A stretch of 64,000 bases of DNA, taken from an uncultured Pelagibacteraceae bacterium. GTDB lineage: Bacteria; Pseudomonadota; Alphaproteobacteria; Pelagibacterales; Pelagibacteraceae. Shown piece after piece: positions 33,349-42,024 of the stretch. Under the pieces are notes generated by a model. It ran no database searches, was not told the DNA's origin, and saw only the letters and a program-made list of their open reading frames with translations. A program made the position numbers and the translations under genes. Location of the stretch: positions 44,129 through 108,128 of the forward strand of contig CACJBQ010000001.1 of the NCBI GenBank assembly GCA_902591695.1, given 5' to 3'. Every line of letters begins with the position of its first letter. Position 1 is the first letter of the stretch.

Positions 33349-35273
33349 TGTTAACCCAATTTGTAACAATATTAATTATCGTATCTGTAATCGGCTGTAT
33401 TCTTTATGGAAGAAGATTAATTAGGACTGAAAAAGTTGATGCCGTATTTGGTAATCCAGAAAGAGCAAAAGGTGGAACACACTGGGTGATAGTTGGAACT
33501 AGCGCAATTCTCATGTTATGGCTTTATTATTCATGGGATATCGCTAAAGGCTTCTATCCAAAATCAGCTAATGAATTATGTCAAGTTGCTAAAATTAACG
33601 AGTCATTATTAGGTTTAAAATATCAATTTCCTATTGAAGAAAGAGAATTCAAAAGCACATCAATTATAAAAATTGAAAACAAAAACCTTGAAAAAATTGC
33701 TAATGAAATTAATGGATCTACAGATTTAAATGATCAACAAAAAACAATTCTAGTAAGCTATATAGATAGAACTTCAAAATTAATTCCTTTCTTAACTAGT
33801 GAAGAGCTAATGGAAATGGAAACTAAAATTAAAATCAAAGAAATGACAGAGGAAATCAGACTTCTTAGTTCAAATTTCCAAAAGACAGATTATCCATTTG
33901 AGACAGATGATGAAAAAAATGAAAGACAAAAACTTATTAATGAACAAGGTGGTTGGGGAATAACAACAATAGATTCTGGAAGTGGTTCTATAGAAAATAC
34001 AATAGAAATACCAACTGCACCCCAAACTAATAGAGGTTTAAAATTTGCTGCAGCTGCGGCTGAACTAAAAATTATTGATGATAAATTTTTTAAACTAAGA
34101 AATCATAATCCTCAGTTTAAAAATGCAATTAAACAACTTAAAGATGACATTAAAGCTTACAGAAAAGGTTTAAATGATAATGAAGAAATTGCATCTGATT
34201 ATGCAAAGAACATTGTTAAAATTGCAAGAAGAATAGAGTTTGCAAGTATCTATCCTCCTAATGCATTAAATGAAATGCAGGCTGCAATAATTGAATTTGA
34301 CGAATTGCAAAATAAAGAACAAGGTGGATTAAGATTAATTGATATTCTTCTATTTCCAGCAGGAACAATTGTAGCAAGTGGACCAACATGCTCTGAACAA
34401 GGATCAGGAAGATGGTTACCAAAGCCATCTGATACTTTTAATAAATTTATACTGATGTCAAAACCAAGCGTTGGCTACAAAAATATTCCTCTTTTGTGGA
34501 TTGAAATGGTTGATGTGAGTAAAATGATAGGTTTTATCTTGCCAGATTGGATAGCAGATATATTGCCTGGTGAATATCCAGTACATACTAAAGATGGAAT
34601 TGTAAAAGAAAACTTTAAGAGCAATGTATTAAAATTTGTTACAGGTGACTTTAAATTATTTAAAGTACCTGTTCCATACGGACATATTTGGGATTCTTTT
34701 TTAAGAGTATTTTTAGGATTAATCTTCGGTATTATAATTGGTGTACCTTTAGGATTATTTATGGGCCTAAACAGATTTGCAAAAGGTTTTTTCGATCCAT
34801 TAATTGAACTTTACAGACCTGTTCCTCCTCTTGCATGGGCACCTTTGATTATTTCAGTTCTTGGAATTGATAACTCAGGAAAAGTATTCTTGTTATTTAT
34901 GGTCTCTTTATCGATAATGATTATTTCTGCAAGAGCTGGTGCTTCAGGAACACAACTATCAAAAATCCATGCAGCCCATTCATTGGGAGCTACTAAAAAA
35001 CAAATTTTAAGACATGTAATTTTCCCAAATTCACTTCCTGAAATTCTTACAGGAATTAGAGTGGCTGTTGGTATGTGCTGGGGAACACTTGTTGCTGCAG
35101 AGTTTTTAGCAGGTACAACAGGTATCGGTTTTGTTGAAAACGTTGCTAAAAAGTATTTCCAATACGAAGTAATTTGGATAACGATATTTATTATGGGTCT
35201 ACTAGGTCTTTTATTTGATATTACTTTAAGAAAAATAATAGACAAAACTATTCCTTGGCGTGGAAAAGGATAA
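33348..35273 (+). CDS. tauC: Taurine-type ABC permease with a large N-terminal extension
   Basis: 641 residues, more than twice the usual 250-280. The permease core is only residues about 440-641: GHIWDSFLRVFLGLIFGIII, then the EAA loop HSLGATKKQILRHVIFPNSL. Before it are two hydrophobic helices (3-20 and 44-62) and about 370 extra residues that would lie in the periplasm, rich in charged helical, coiled-coil-like sequence (about 80-330). The extension has one Cys pair region (SGPTCSEQGSGRW, about 345-357). No known domain recognised. The frame is continuous, so this is not a sequencing fusion. Confidence 0.85.
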   Translation: MLTQFVTILIIVSVIGCILYGRRLIRTEKVDAVFGNPERAKGGTHWVIVGTSAILMLWLYYSWDIAKGFYPKSANELCQVAKINESLLGLKYQFPIEEREFKSTSIIKIENKNLEKIANEINGSTDLNDQQKTILVSYIDRTSKLIPFLTSEELMEMETKIKIKEMTEEIRLLSSNFQKTDYPFETDDEKNERQKLINEQGGWGITTIDSGSGSIENTIEIPTAPQTNRGLKFAAAAAELKIIDDKFFKLRNHNPQFKNAIKQLKDDIKAYRKGLNDNEEIASDYAKNIVKIARRIEFASIYPPNALNEMQAAIIEFDELQNKEQGGLRLIDILLFPAGTIVASGPTCSEQGSGRWLPKPSDTFNKFILMSKPSVGYKNIPLLWIEMVDVSKMIGFILPDWIADILPGEYPVHTKDGIVKENFKSNVLKFVTGDFKLFKVPVPYGHIWDSFLRVFLGLIFGIIIGVPLGLFMGLNRFAKGFFDPLIELYRPVPPLAWAPLIISVLGIDNSGKVFLLFMVSLSIMIISARAGASGTQLSKIHAAHSLGATKKQILRHVIFPNSLPEILTGIRVAVGMCWGTLVAAEFLAGTTGIGFVENVAKKYFQYEVIWITIFIMGLLGLLFDITLRKIIDKTIPWRGKG

Positions 35274-35289
35274 ATGTTAAGGGGGTGAT

Positions 35290-36294
35290 ATGAAGACCCT
35301 AGTTTTAAAAAAACAAATCGTTAAAATATTCCAAAAATTTGGTCTAAGTAAAGATCATGCTTTAATTTCTACCAATGCATTAATTAATGCAGAATTAGTT
35401 GGTGCTTATGGACATGGTTTATCTAGACTAAAGATGTACTGTGATCGAATTTCTAAAAAAGTAATTAATCCAAAACCAAAAATTAAAATTAAAAAAATTT
35501 CTACTTCAATTTCTCACATTGATGCAAATAATAGTATCGGTTTTGTTGCAGCTGATTTAGGAATTAAAACTGCAATTAAACATGCACAAAAAACTGGAAT
35601 AGGAATGGTAGCAGTTAAAAATAGTGGTCACTATGGTTTATCTGGTTATTACGCTGAACAAGCAATAAAGAAAAATTTAATTACAATGATCTATACAAAT
35701 GCTCCACCTGCAGTTGCTCCACATGGTGCATTAAAAACATTATTTGGAACAAATCCAATTTGTTTTGGGTCCCCTACTGGTTCTAAAATTCCATTTATTC
35801 TAGATACATCAATCTCAATGATTAATAGAGGAAAAATTAGAGTTGCAGCAAGAAACAATCAATCAATTCCTGCGGGAGTTGCTTTAGATAAGTTTGGTAA
35901 ACCAACTACAGATGCTAAAAAAGCTTTAGCGGGAGTTCAATTACCAATTGCAGGTTTTAGAGGCTCAGGACTTGCTTGGATGGTAGATATATTAAGTGGA
36001 GTTTTAACAGGAGGAAATCACGCAGGAAGAGTTAAAGATCCATTTGATGATTTTTCAGGTCCACAAAATATTGGGCATTTATTTATTACTTTTAAAGCAA
36101 ATTTATTTCAAAAAAATTATAACCAACGAATTAAAGATAATATTAAAACAATTAAAAAACTTCCTAAGATAAAAGGTGTTAAGGAAATAATGTATCCAGG
36201 ACAAAATAAATATGCCCGGTATAAAAATAACTCAAAAAAAGAAATTTCTATACCGGATATAATAAAGAAAGATTTGGAAACTTTAATAAGTTAA
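35290..36294 (+). CDS. Ldh2/MDH-family NAD(P)-dependent 2-hydroxyacid dehydrogenase, possibly sulfolactate dehydrogenase
   Basis: 334 residues. Typical Ldh2-fold signs: ELVGAYGHGLSRLKMY, MVAVKNSGHYGLSGYYAEQA with the catalytic His, then TNAPPAVAPHGALKTLFGTN and FRGSGLAWMVDILSGVLTGG. The family includes malate, ureidoglycolate and sulfolactate dehydrogenases. Its place directly after tauABC (16 bases, with a GGGGGTG ribosome site) and near a sulfopropanediol-dehydrogenase-like gene makes a sulfolactate dehydrogenase worth testing. Not proven. Confidence 0.75.
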   Translation: MKTLVLKKQIVKIFQKFGLSKDHALISTNALINAELVGAYGHGLSRLKMYCDRISKKVINPKPKIKIKKISTSISHIDANNSIGFVAADLGIKTAIKHAQKTGIGMVAVKNSGHYGLSGYYAEQAIKKNLITMIYTNAPPAVAPHGALKTLFGTNPICFGSPTGSKIPFILDTSISMINRGKIRVAARNNQSIPAGVALDKFGKPTTDAKKALAGVQLPIAGFRGSGLAWMVDILSGVLTGGNHAGRVKDPFDDFSGPQNIGHLFITFKANLFQKNYNQRIKDNIKTIKKLPKIKGVKEIMYPGQNKYARYKNNSKKEISIPDIIKKDLETLIS

Positions 36295-36480
36295 CATCGT
36301 TAGAGCACCCAAAGAAACGATAACAGATGATAAAATTATTGTTCGTTTAACTTTTTCCTTCTTCTTTTCTTCCAGAAGTCTTTGCTTTAGAACATCCACG
36401 TTAACCCTTTTCGGAGTTTCGACATATTGAGAGGGGGTCTCTACAATCTCGGATGTTCTATTTAAGCTTTCTGTACTCAT
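36283..36480 (-). CDS. Small single-helix membrane protein, paralogue of the one at 23548
   Basis: 65 residues. Polar N terminus with three ETP-type repeats (VETPSQYVETPKRVNV), basic helix VLKQRLLEEKKKEKVKR, then one membrane helix to the C terminus. Its final 12 bases overlap the convergent dehydrogenase gene. Resembles the 69-residue protein at 23548-23757 in order of parts. Function unknown. Confidence 0.5.
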   Translation of the reverse strand: MSTESLNRTSEIVETPSQYVETPKRVNVDVLKQRLLEEKKKEKVKRTIILSSVIVSLGALTMLTY

Positions 36481-36550
36481 ATTTCGTTTATAAGTCTAAT
36501 TTTAATCATTATTAGTTTAATTTTTACATACTAGGGTTGTCCAAAATGGG

Positions 36551-36579
36551 TTGACTTTAATATTGCTTTTGTTCATATT
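36551..36579 (+). promoter_or_regulatory. Candidate sigma-70-type promoter for the double-HTH regulator
   Basis: TTGACT at 36551-36556, 17-base spacer, and CATATT at 36574-36579, so a strong -35 and a weak -10. Transcription would start about 36586, leaving only about a dozen untranslated bases before the ATG at 36597. No Shine-Dalgarno is present, so the transcript would be nearly leaderless. Confidence 0.4.
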
Positions 36580-36596
36580 GGGTTTTTTTTTAATGT

Positions 36597-37559
36597 ATGA
36601 CAACAATACCAAGTATTTCTGAACATATTGATGAGAAGGTAATCAACAAAGTAATTCAAGATAATTTTGCCGCACTGGCACCCGCTTATTTTACTTTAAC
36701 AAGTAACTGGTTTGTAAGAGCCTATGATCATTATAAAGACATAGATAAGTTTGTCCTCATTATATATTTGATACATCAAGACCTTATATATTTCAGACAA
36801 AATGGTGTAAAAATTGACTACGACTCCTTTTATAAAGATAAATCAATCGAAATTAATAAAATTAATATTTCAGACATCTCGAAAGATCTAGGAATTCCGA
36901 AAGAAAGTATTAGAAGAAAAGTTTTAGAACTAGAAAAATTAAAAGTGATCAAAAGAACTGGTAAGAAAATTTTTGTTGTTCGAGATACGCTTTATTCAGC
37001 TAAAGCGGTCGACACTCTTACAGAGGTTTCAAATATCTTGTATGAATTTAATAAAATTTTAAAAAAAGAAAAATTAGTAAATGAAGTTTATTCTCATAAA
37101 GAAATAATATTAGCAATAAAAGAAAATTTTTCTTACTGCTTGTATCAGTTTAATAAATTTTGGTTTATTTTTATAAAAAGATGGAGAGAAGAATTAAAAG
37201 ATTTAGAGGTTTTTGCAATCGGCATGGTTGTGCTAATAAATACAATTAAAAATCCAAAATTTACTCCAAAAAAACCACATTTAGATTCATATAGAAAAGA
37301 GATTCAGGGGTCAGATAAAAGAGGAGTTAATGCTATGTCAATTTCTGAGATAACTGGTATTCCTAGACCTACAGTTGTTAGAAAAATAAAATATTTAGTT
37401 GATAAAAAATTTCTTCATATAAATGATAAAAAATTAATTACATACAATGCTAAAGATAGTGCTTTTGTAACAACAAAGGGAATGGTGAATAAAAATATGC
37501 TTAGCTTAAGCCATTTTATTTATAAAGTTTTTAATCAAATAAGAATAATCAATAATTAA
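36597..37559 (+). CDS. Putative transcription regulator with two winged-HTH segments
   Basis: 320 residues. Two similar helix-turn-helix stretches are visible: NISDISKDLGIPKESIRRKV and LELEKLKVIKRTGKK (about residues 89-125), and MSISEITGIPRPTVVRKIKY followed by LVDKKFL (about 247-275). The middle is helical and partly hydrophobic, perhaps for dimerisation or ligand binding. I do not recognise a named family. It lies between the taurine/dehydrogenase operon and the BASS transporter, so it may regulate them. Its TTAA end is shared with the convergent transporter gene. Confidence 0.6.
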   Translation: MTTIPSISEHIDEKVINKVIQDNFAALAPAYFTLTSNWFVRAYDHYKDIDKFVLIIYLIHQDLIYFRQNGVKIDYDSFYKDKSIEINKINISDISKDLGIPKESIRRKVLELEKLKVIKRTGKKIFVVRDTLYSAKAVDTLTEVSNILYEFNKILKKEKLVNEVYSHKEIILAIKENFSYCLYQFNKFWFIFIKRWREELKDLEVFAIGMVVLINTIKNPKFTPKKPHLDSYRKEIQGSDKRGVNAMSISEITGIPRPTVVRKIKYLVDKKFLHINDKKLITYNAKDSAFVTTKGMVNKNMLSLSHFIYKVFNQIRIINN

Positions 37560-38407
37560 TTAGACTTTCTTAATAAATAAATGAAAATAAATCCTGTTAT
37601 ATACATGATTAGTGCATAGGCAGCTGTTGGTATTGCGTATGATATATCAGTACCAAATATTTGTGTAGAAACGAATATAGCTAAAGTACCATTTTGTAAT
37701 CCGCATTCTAAGGCAATACACCTCATTTGTTTAATTCCTGAAGTAAAAGCTTTCGCAATGTAGTATGCAATAACCATCATCGATACATTTAATATTAAAG
37801 TAATTAAACCAGCTTGCATTATAAAGTTAACTAAATTGTCTTTTTCTTCGTAAAACGCTGCGAAGAAGAAAATTGCAAATAAAACAATATTAAGTTTGTT
37901 AAATATTCCAACTCTAGAAGCTATAAAATTTTCAGCAAATTTTCTAATAATCATTCCTAAAATTACAGGTACAGTTACAACTAAAAACATTTTTAGTGCT
38001 ATTCCTGTCATTGAAATATTTTGAGAAATCTCTGTTATTCCAAGGAAATCTGCAGATGTAAAAATTATTAATGGAACCGTTATTATACTTAATAAACTAA
38101 TTACAGCTGTTAAAGATATTGATAATGCAACATCTCCATCAGCAAATTTTGTCATTACATTAGATGTAACTCCACCTGGAGCTGCAGCTATGATCATAAC
38201 CCCTATTGCAATTTCTGGTGGTGTTTTAAAAATTAAAATTAATATGTATGCTACGATAGGAAGAATTATTAATTGAGAAACAAAACCAACTATAAAATCT
38301 TTTGGTGTTTTTAATATTCTGCCGAAATCTTCTAGTTTTAATCCTAGGCCTAAGCCTAACATTATTAATGCCAAAATAATTGGCGCAATTTTAGTTACAA
38401 CCTCCAA
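37556..38407 (-). CDS. Bile acid:sodium symporter (BASS) family transporter
   Basis: 283 residues, nine to ten helices. The family marks are GLKLEDFGRILKTPKDFIVG, then APGGVTSNVMTKFADGDVAL (sodium-site region), and ALECGLQNGTLAIFV with the conserved Glu and Asn. Sodium-driven uptake of an organic anion; members carry bile acids, pantoate, keto acids or sulfonates. Genomic setting between a sulfonate transporter and HpsN-like gene hints at a sulfonate or keto acid. Confidence 0.85.
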   Translation of the reverse strand: MEVVTKIAPIILALIMLGLGLGLKLEDFGRILKTPKDFIVGFVSQLIILPIVAYILILIFKTPPEIAIGVMIIAAAPGGVTSNVMTKFADGDVALSISLTAVISLLSIITVPLIIFTSADFLGITEISQNISMTGIALKMFLVVTVPVILGMIIRKFAENFIASRVGIFNKLNIVLFAIFFFAAFYEEKDNLVNFIMQAGLITLILNVSMMVIAYYIAKAFTSGIKQMRCIALECGLQNGTLAIFVSTQIFGTDISYAIPTAAYALIMYITGFIFIYLLRKSN

Positions 38408-38507
38408 AGTCTCCCCCGCTCAATACCGATTATATAAAGTTGTTAAATTTATATAAAGATTTTTTTTTTATATACATGTTAAGTTTTTTCACTTATTTGT
38501 AGAAAAA

Positions 38508-39419
38508 ATGCTTTCAAACAAAGAAATTGTGTGTCCAAACAACCTATTGGATTTAGCTCATAAAAAAAAAGGAGTTAAAGTTGCAGTTGTAAATGCTGGC
38601 AAACCTTTGCCTATGTTATCCGTTCAAGACGCGGTTAATGAAAATTTAATTGAGCCCATATTTATTGGTCATGAAGTAGAAATTCAAAAATGTGCCGAAG
38701 ATATTAAATGGGATATTGCAAAATACGAGCTTATTCATGAGCCTGTGGAAAATGATACTGCTAAAATTGCAGCTAAATTAGCAAGTGAAGGCAAGGTACA
38801 AATAATAGTCAAAGGCCATATTCATACTGATGTGCTAATGAAAGAAGTGCTTAAACGTGAATATAATTTGTTGGGAAAAACAAGATTAAGTCATATCTGG
38901 CATATGACTATCGGTAAAGATGATAAGCCATTAATTATTACTGATGGAGCATTAAATGTTTTGCCAAATGTTAAAACAAAAATGCATATTCTTAAGAATG
39001 TGGTTAATTTTTCAAATAGAATAGGAATAGAAAAACCAAAAGTATCCGTATTATCTGCAACAGAGGAAGTTTTGGAAAGTGTCCCAAGTTCTATCGAGGC
39101 TGCAGAAATAACAAAATTAGCCAAAGAGGAAAATTTAAGTGCAGACGTTTTTGGTCCTTTAGCGTTCGATAACAGTATTTCAAAAAAATCTGCTGCAATT
39201 AAAGGAATTAAAAATTTGGTTGCTGGAGAAGCTGATGTTTTATTAGTACCTGGTGTAGAAACTGGAAATGCTTTAGTAAAAATGCTTATCTATTTTAGTG
39301 GAGCATGCGCCGCAGGAGTTGTTGTTGGTGGAAAAGTACCAGTTGTTATAACAAGTAGATCTGATGAAGCTCAAGCGCGATTAGCTTCGATTGCAGCTGC
39401 AGTAGTCGCTTTAGACTAA
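38508..39419 (+). CDS. Phosphate acetyl/butyryltransferase family protein (Pta-like)
   Basis: 303 residues, the size of phosphotransacetylase cores or phosphate butyryltransferases. Motifs: AAKLASEGKVQIIVKGHIHT, ITDGALNVLPN, and ADVLLVPGVETGNALVKMLI with VVVGGKVPVVITSRSDEA. It exchanges acyl-phosphate and acyl-CoA. In the taurine route acetyl phosphate made by Xsc would need this enzyme, which fits its neighbours, although Xsc itself is not in the window. Substrate chain length not determined. Confidence 0.8.
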   Translation: MLSNKEIVCPNNLLDLAHKKKGVKVAVVNAGKPLPMLSVQDAVNENLIEPIFIGHEVEIQKCAEDIKWDIAKYELIHEPVENDTAKIAAKLASEGKVQIIVKGHIHTDVLMKEVLKREYNLLGKTRLSHIWHMTIGKDDKPLIITDGALNVLPNVKTKMHILKNVVNFSNRIGIEKPKVSVLSATEEVLESVPSSIEAAEITKLAKEENLSADVFGPLAFDNSISKKSAAIKGIKNLVAGEADVLLVPGVETGNALVKMLIYFSGACAAGVVVGGKVPVVITSRSDEAQARLASIAAAVVALD

Positions 39420-39478
39420 ATGATACATTGAATTTCAAAAGAAATTCATTTAAATAAACTGAAATTTAAAGGAGAGAA

Positions 39479-40765
39479 ATGGCAATTACATACTTAAAAA
39501 AATCACCAAAAACATCATCAACTGACGACACAAAAACAAGAGAAATAGTAGAAAATATTCTAAAAGATATTGAGACTAGTAAAGAAGAAGGTTGTAAGGA
39601 GCTTTCGAAAAAGTTTGATAAATATGAAGGTGATGTAATTGTTTCAAAAGAAAAAATTGAAGAAATAAAAAAAAATTTAGATCAAAAAACTAAAGATGAT
39701 ATTCAGTTCTCTCATGAAAGAGTGAGAAAATTTGCTGAAGCACAATTAAAAAATTATGGCCAAGACTTTGAAGTTGAATTATCTGATGGTTTATTTGCAG
39801 GACAAAAACTTATTCCAGTAAATACAGCTGGTTGCTACGTACCAGCAGGAAGATATGCTCATATAGCCTCAGCTGTAATGAGTGTAACTACAGCAAAAGT
39901 GGCTGGTGTTAAAAATATTTTAGTTTGTAGCTCACCTAAACCTGGTGTTGGAGTTCATCCTTCAATTGTTTATACAGCCGACTTATGTGGTGCTGACGTA
40001 ATAATGAATTTAGGTGGCGTGCAAGCTATTGCAGCAATGACAAACGGTTTATTTGGAAATGCACCTGCGGATATTTTGGTTGGACCTGGAAACCAATTTG
40101 TTGCTGAAGCAAAAAGAATTTTGTTTGGAAAAGTTGGTATAGATTTGTTTGCAGGACCTACAGAAATTGCAGTAATTGCAGATGAGACAGCTGATCCTGA
40201 AATGGTTGCATATGATTTAGTTGGACAAGCAGAACACGGTTATAATTCTCCAGCTTGGTTGTTTACTAAAAGTAAAAAAGTTGCAGATTATGTAATGGAA
40301 AGAGTTCCAGAATTAATTGCAGATTTACCAGATCTTCCAAGAGAAAATTCAGGTGCTGCATGGAGAGATTATGGTGAAGTAATTCTTTGTGACACTGATG
40401 AAGAAATCGCTAAAGTTAGTGATGAATACGCTCCAGAACATTTAGAAGTCCAGACTAAAAATTTACAATGGTACCACGACAGATTAAAAAATTATGGATC
40501 TTTATTCATTGGTGAGGAAACAACTGTTGCGTATGGAGATAAATGCTCAGGTACAAATCACATTTTGCCAACAAAAGGAGCTGGTAGATACACAGGCGGT
40601 TTGTTTGTTGGTAAATTTATTAAAACATTAAGTTTCCAAAGAATGAGTAAGGCTGCAACAAAAGAAGTTGGTGCTGCTTGTGCAAGAATTTCTAGATACG
40701 AAGGAATGGAAGCACATGCCAGAACAGGTGATGTAAGATTAAGAAAATATGGTTTTTCTAATTAG
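39479..40765 (+). CDS. hisD-like: Histidinol dehydrogenase family, probably sulfopropanediol (HpsN-like) rather than histidinol
   Basis: 428 residues, strong AAAGGAGAG ribosome site. The HisD fold is clear: zinc ligands Gln250 and His253 in GQAEHG, DEYAPEHLEV, and YGDKCSGTNHILPT. But the nucleotide and substrate regions differ from true HisD: AGCYVPAGRYAHIASAVMSV and TTAKVAGV, and YEGMEAHARTGDVRL at the C terminus. As I remember it, this pattern is shared with HpsN (dihydroxypropanesulfonate to sulfolactate). No other histidine gene is near. The stop shares TTAG with the convergent hydrolase. Confidence 0.8.
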   Translation: MAITYLKKSPKTSSTDDTKTREIVENILKDIETSKEEGCKELSKKFDKYEGDVIVSKEKIEEIKKNLDQKTKDDIQFSHERVRKFAEAQLKNYGQDFEVELSDGLFAGQKLIPVNTAGCYVPAGRYAHIASAVMSVTTAKVAGVKNILVCSSPKPGVGVHPSIVYTADLCGADVIMNLGGVQAIAAMTNGLFGNAPADILVGPGNQFVAEAKRILFGKVGIDLFAGPTEIAVIADETADPEMVAYDLVGQAEHGYNSPAWLFTKSKKVADYVMERVPELIADLPDLPRENSGAAWRDYGEVILCDTDEEIAKVSDEYAPEHLEVQTKNLQWYHDRLKNYGSLFIGEETTVAYGDKCSGTNHILPTKGAGRYTGGLFVGKFIKTLSFQRMSKAATKEVGAACARISRYEGMEAHARTGDVRLRKYGFSN

Positions 40766-42024
40766 TAATTACTTAATTTTAAATCTAAATAAAGAGCTGC
40801 TGACCATGAAAAGTTTTTTGCTCCCATAGGTTGACCACTCTTGCAACTGAAATATTCAAAAAAACCTTTTTTTTCTAGTATTTGTATGGTTTTTTTTTTT
40901 ATTTTATCAGAAAAGAACTTATCTTTGTTTTTTAGCCCTTTATAAATAAACCAATTACAATTAATCCACACAGGACCTCTCCAGTATCTTTTCTCTTCAA
41001 AACTTTTATGATTTGGTTTAATTGATGAAAAAAAATATTTTTCTTTTAAATTATGTTTTTTTAGATTTTGAATTAGTTTTTTATTAATTTTATCGTTATT
41101 TAAATCAGCAAATAATACAAAATAATTAGTTATTGATGGAATGTAAATTTTTTTATTATTTTTTAAATCTTTTGAAAAAAAAATTTTTCTTTTTTTATCA
41201 TATAATTTAAGAAAATTTTTTTCTGTTATTTTTATGTAATTATCTATTTTAGTTTTGTTAAAACCAAAAGTATCTAATAAAGAAACAAGATCTTTATTAG
41301 CTTTTAGAAATATAGAATTAAAACCCACATCTACTACATTAAAGAAAGAGGATTTATAAACTTTTTTTGGATTATATTTTATTTTTCTTAAATTATTTTT
41401 TATTGTGACATACCTATCGTAATCTATATTAAGTGGCCTAAAATCTGGATTTACAACCTTGTTATCAGCTCTTTTGTATTTTATATTTTTCTCAATTTTT
41501 ACTTTATTCATAGGTTCGTCCCATATAGGAGAATTATCATAACCACTTTCCCAAGGATGTAAAATAGACACTAAACCGGTTTTTTTTGGATCTCTAAATT
41601 GAATAAACCATTCATGAAATTTTTTAATTTTTTTAATTATTTTTTTTATATTTAACAATTGGGTTTTATTGATTTTATTTTTATTTAAAATTTCTTTTAA
41701 AATTGTTGCTAATATTGGAGGTTGAGTTATTCCAGATGAGTGGATTTTATTACCACAATTCCACGCTGTGTAATTTGGGTAATAATTTGTTTTAGTGTTA
41801 TGAAATAAAATATGAGGAACCATTCCATCCTTCCATTGTCCATCTAACAATGTATTTATTTCTTTTAATGCAAAATTTAAATTAAAATAAGAATACCCTA
41901 AAGCTATAAAGCCAGAGTCCCAATTCCACTGAGCAGGATAAAGTTTATTGTTAGTTGGTAAAGTGTAACCCCTTCTTCTATTATCAAGTAAAGTTTTTTT
42001 TGCTCTATTAATTGAAACTTTCAT
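40762..42024 (-). CDS. GH63-like glycoside hydrolase, possibly glucosylglycerate/mannosylglycerate hydrolase
   Basis: 420 residues, no signal peptide, so cytosolic. (alpha/alpha)6-barrel marks: YPAQWNWDSGFIALGYS (29-45), HPWESGYDNSPIWDEP (156-171, with the likely catalytic acid Asp163), YWRGPVWINCNWFIYKGL, and FFEYFSCKSGQPMGAKNFSW at the C terminus. This set is typical of bacterial GH63 enzymes that release glycerate or similar from compatible solutes. Last gene of the sugar ABC operon; its start overlaps the permease stop by one base. It therefore likely cuts the imported sugar. Strong AAA bias. Confidence 0.72.
   Translation of the reverse strand: MKVSINRAKKTLLDNRRRGYTLPTNNKLYPAQWNWDSGFIALGYSYFNLNFALKEINTLLDGQWKDGMVPHILFHNTKTNYYPNYTAWNCGNKIHSSGITQPPILATILKEILNKNKINKTQLLNIKKIIKKIKKFHEWFIQFRDPKKTGLVSILHPWESGYDNSPIWDEPMNKVKIEKNIKYKRADNKVVNPDFRPLNIDYDRYVTIKNNLRKIKYNPKKVYKSSFFNVVDVGFNSIFLKANKDLVSLLDTFGFNKTKIDNYIKITEKNFLKLYDKKRKIFFSKDLKNNKKIYIPSITNYFVLFADLNNDKINKKLIQNLKKHNLKEKYFFSSIKPNHKSFEEKRYWRGPVWINCNWFIYKGLKNKDKFFSDKIKKKTIQILEKKGFFEYFSCKSGQPMGAKNFSWSAALYLDLKLSNY

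Noticed and set aside
36551-36579. Riboswitch ahead of the regulator
   Set aside because: The leader is too short for a riboswitch, and no conserved structured segment is visible.
39479-40765. Plain histidine biosynthesis gene
   Set aside because: Family is right but substrate-region motifs and neighbourhood fit a sulfonate dehydrogenase better; kept as a hypothesis rather than a fact.
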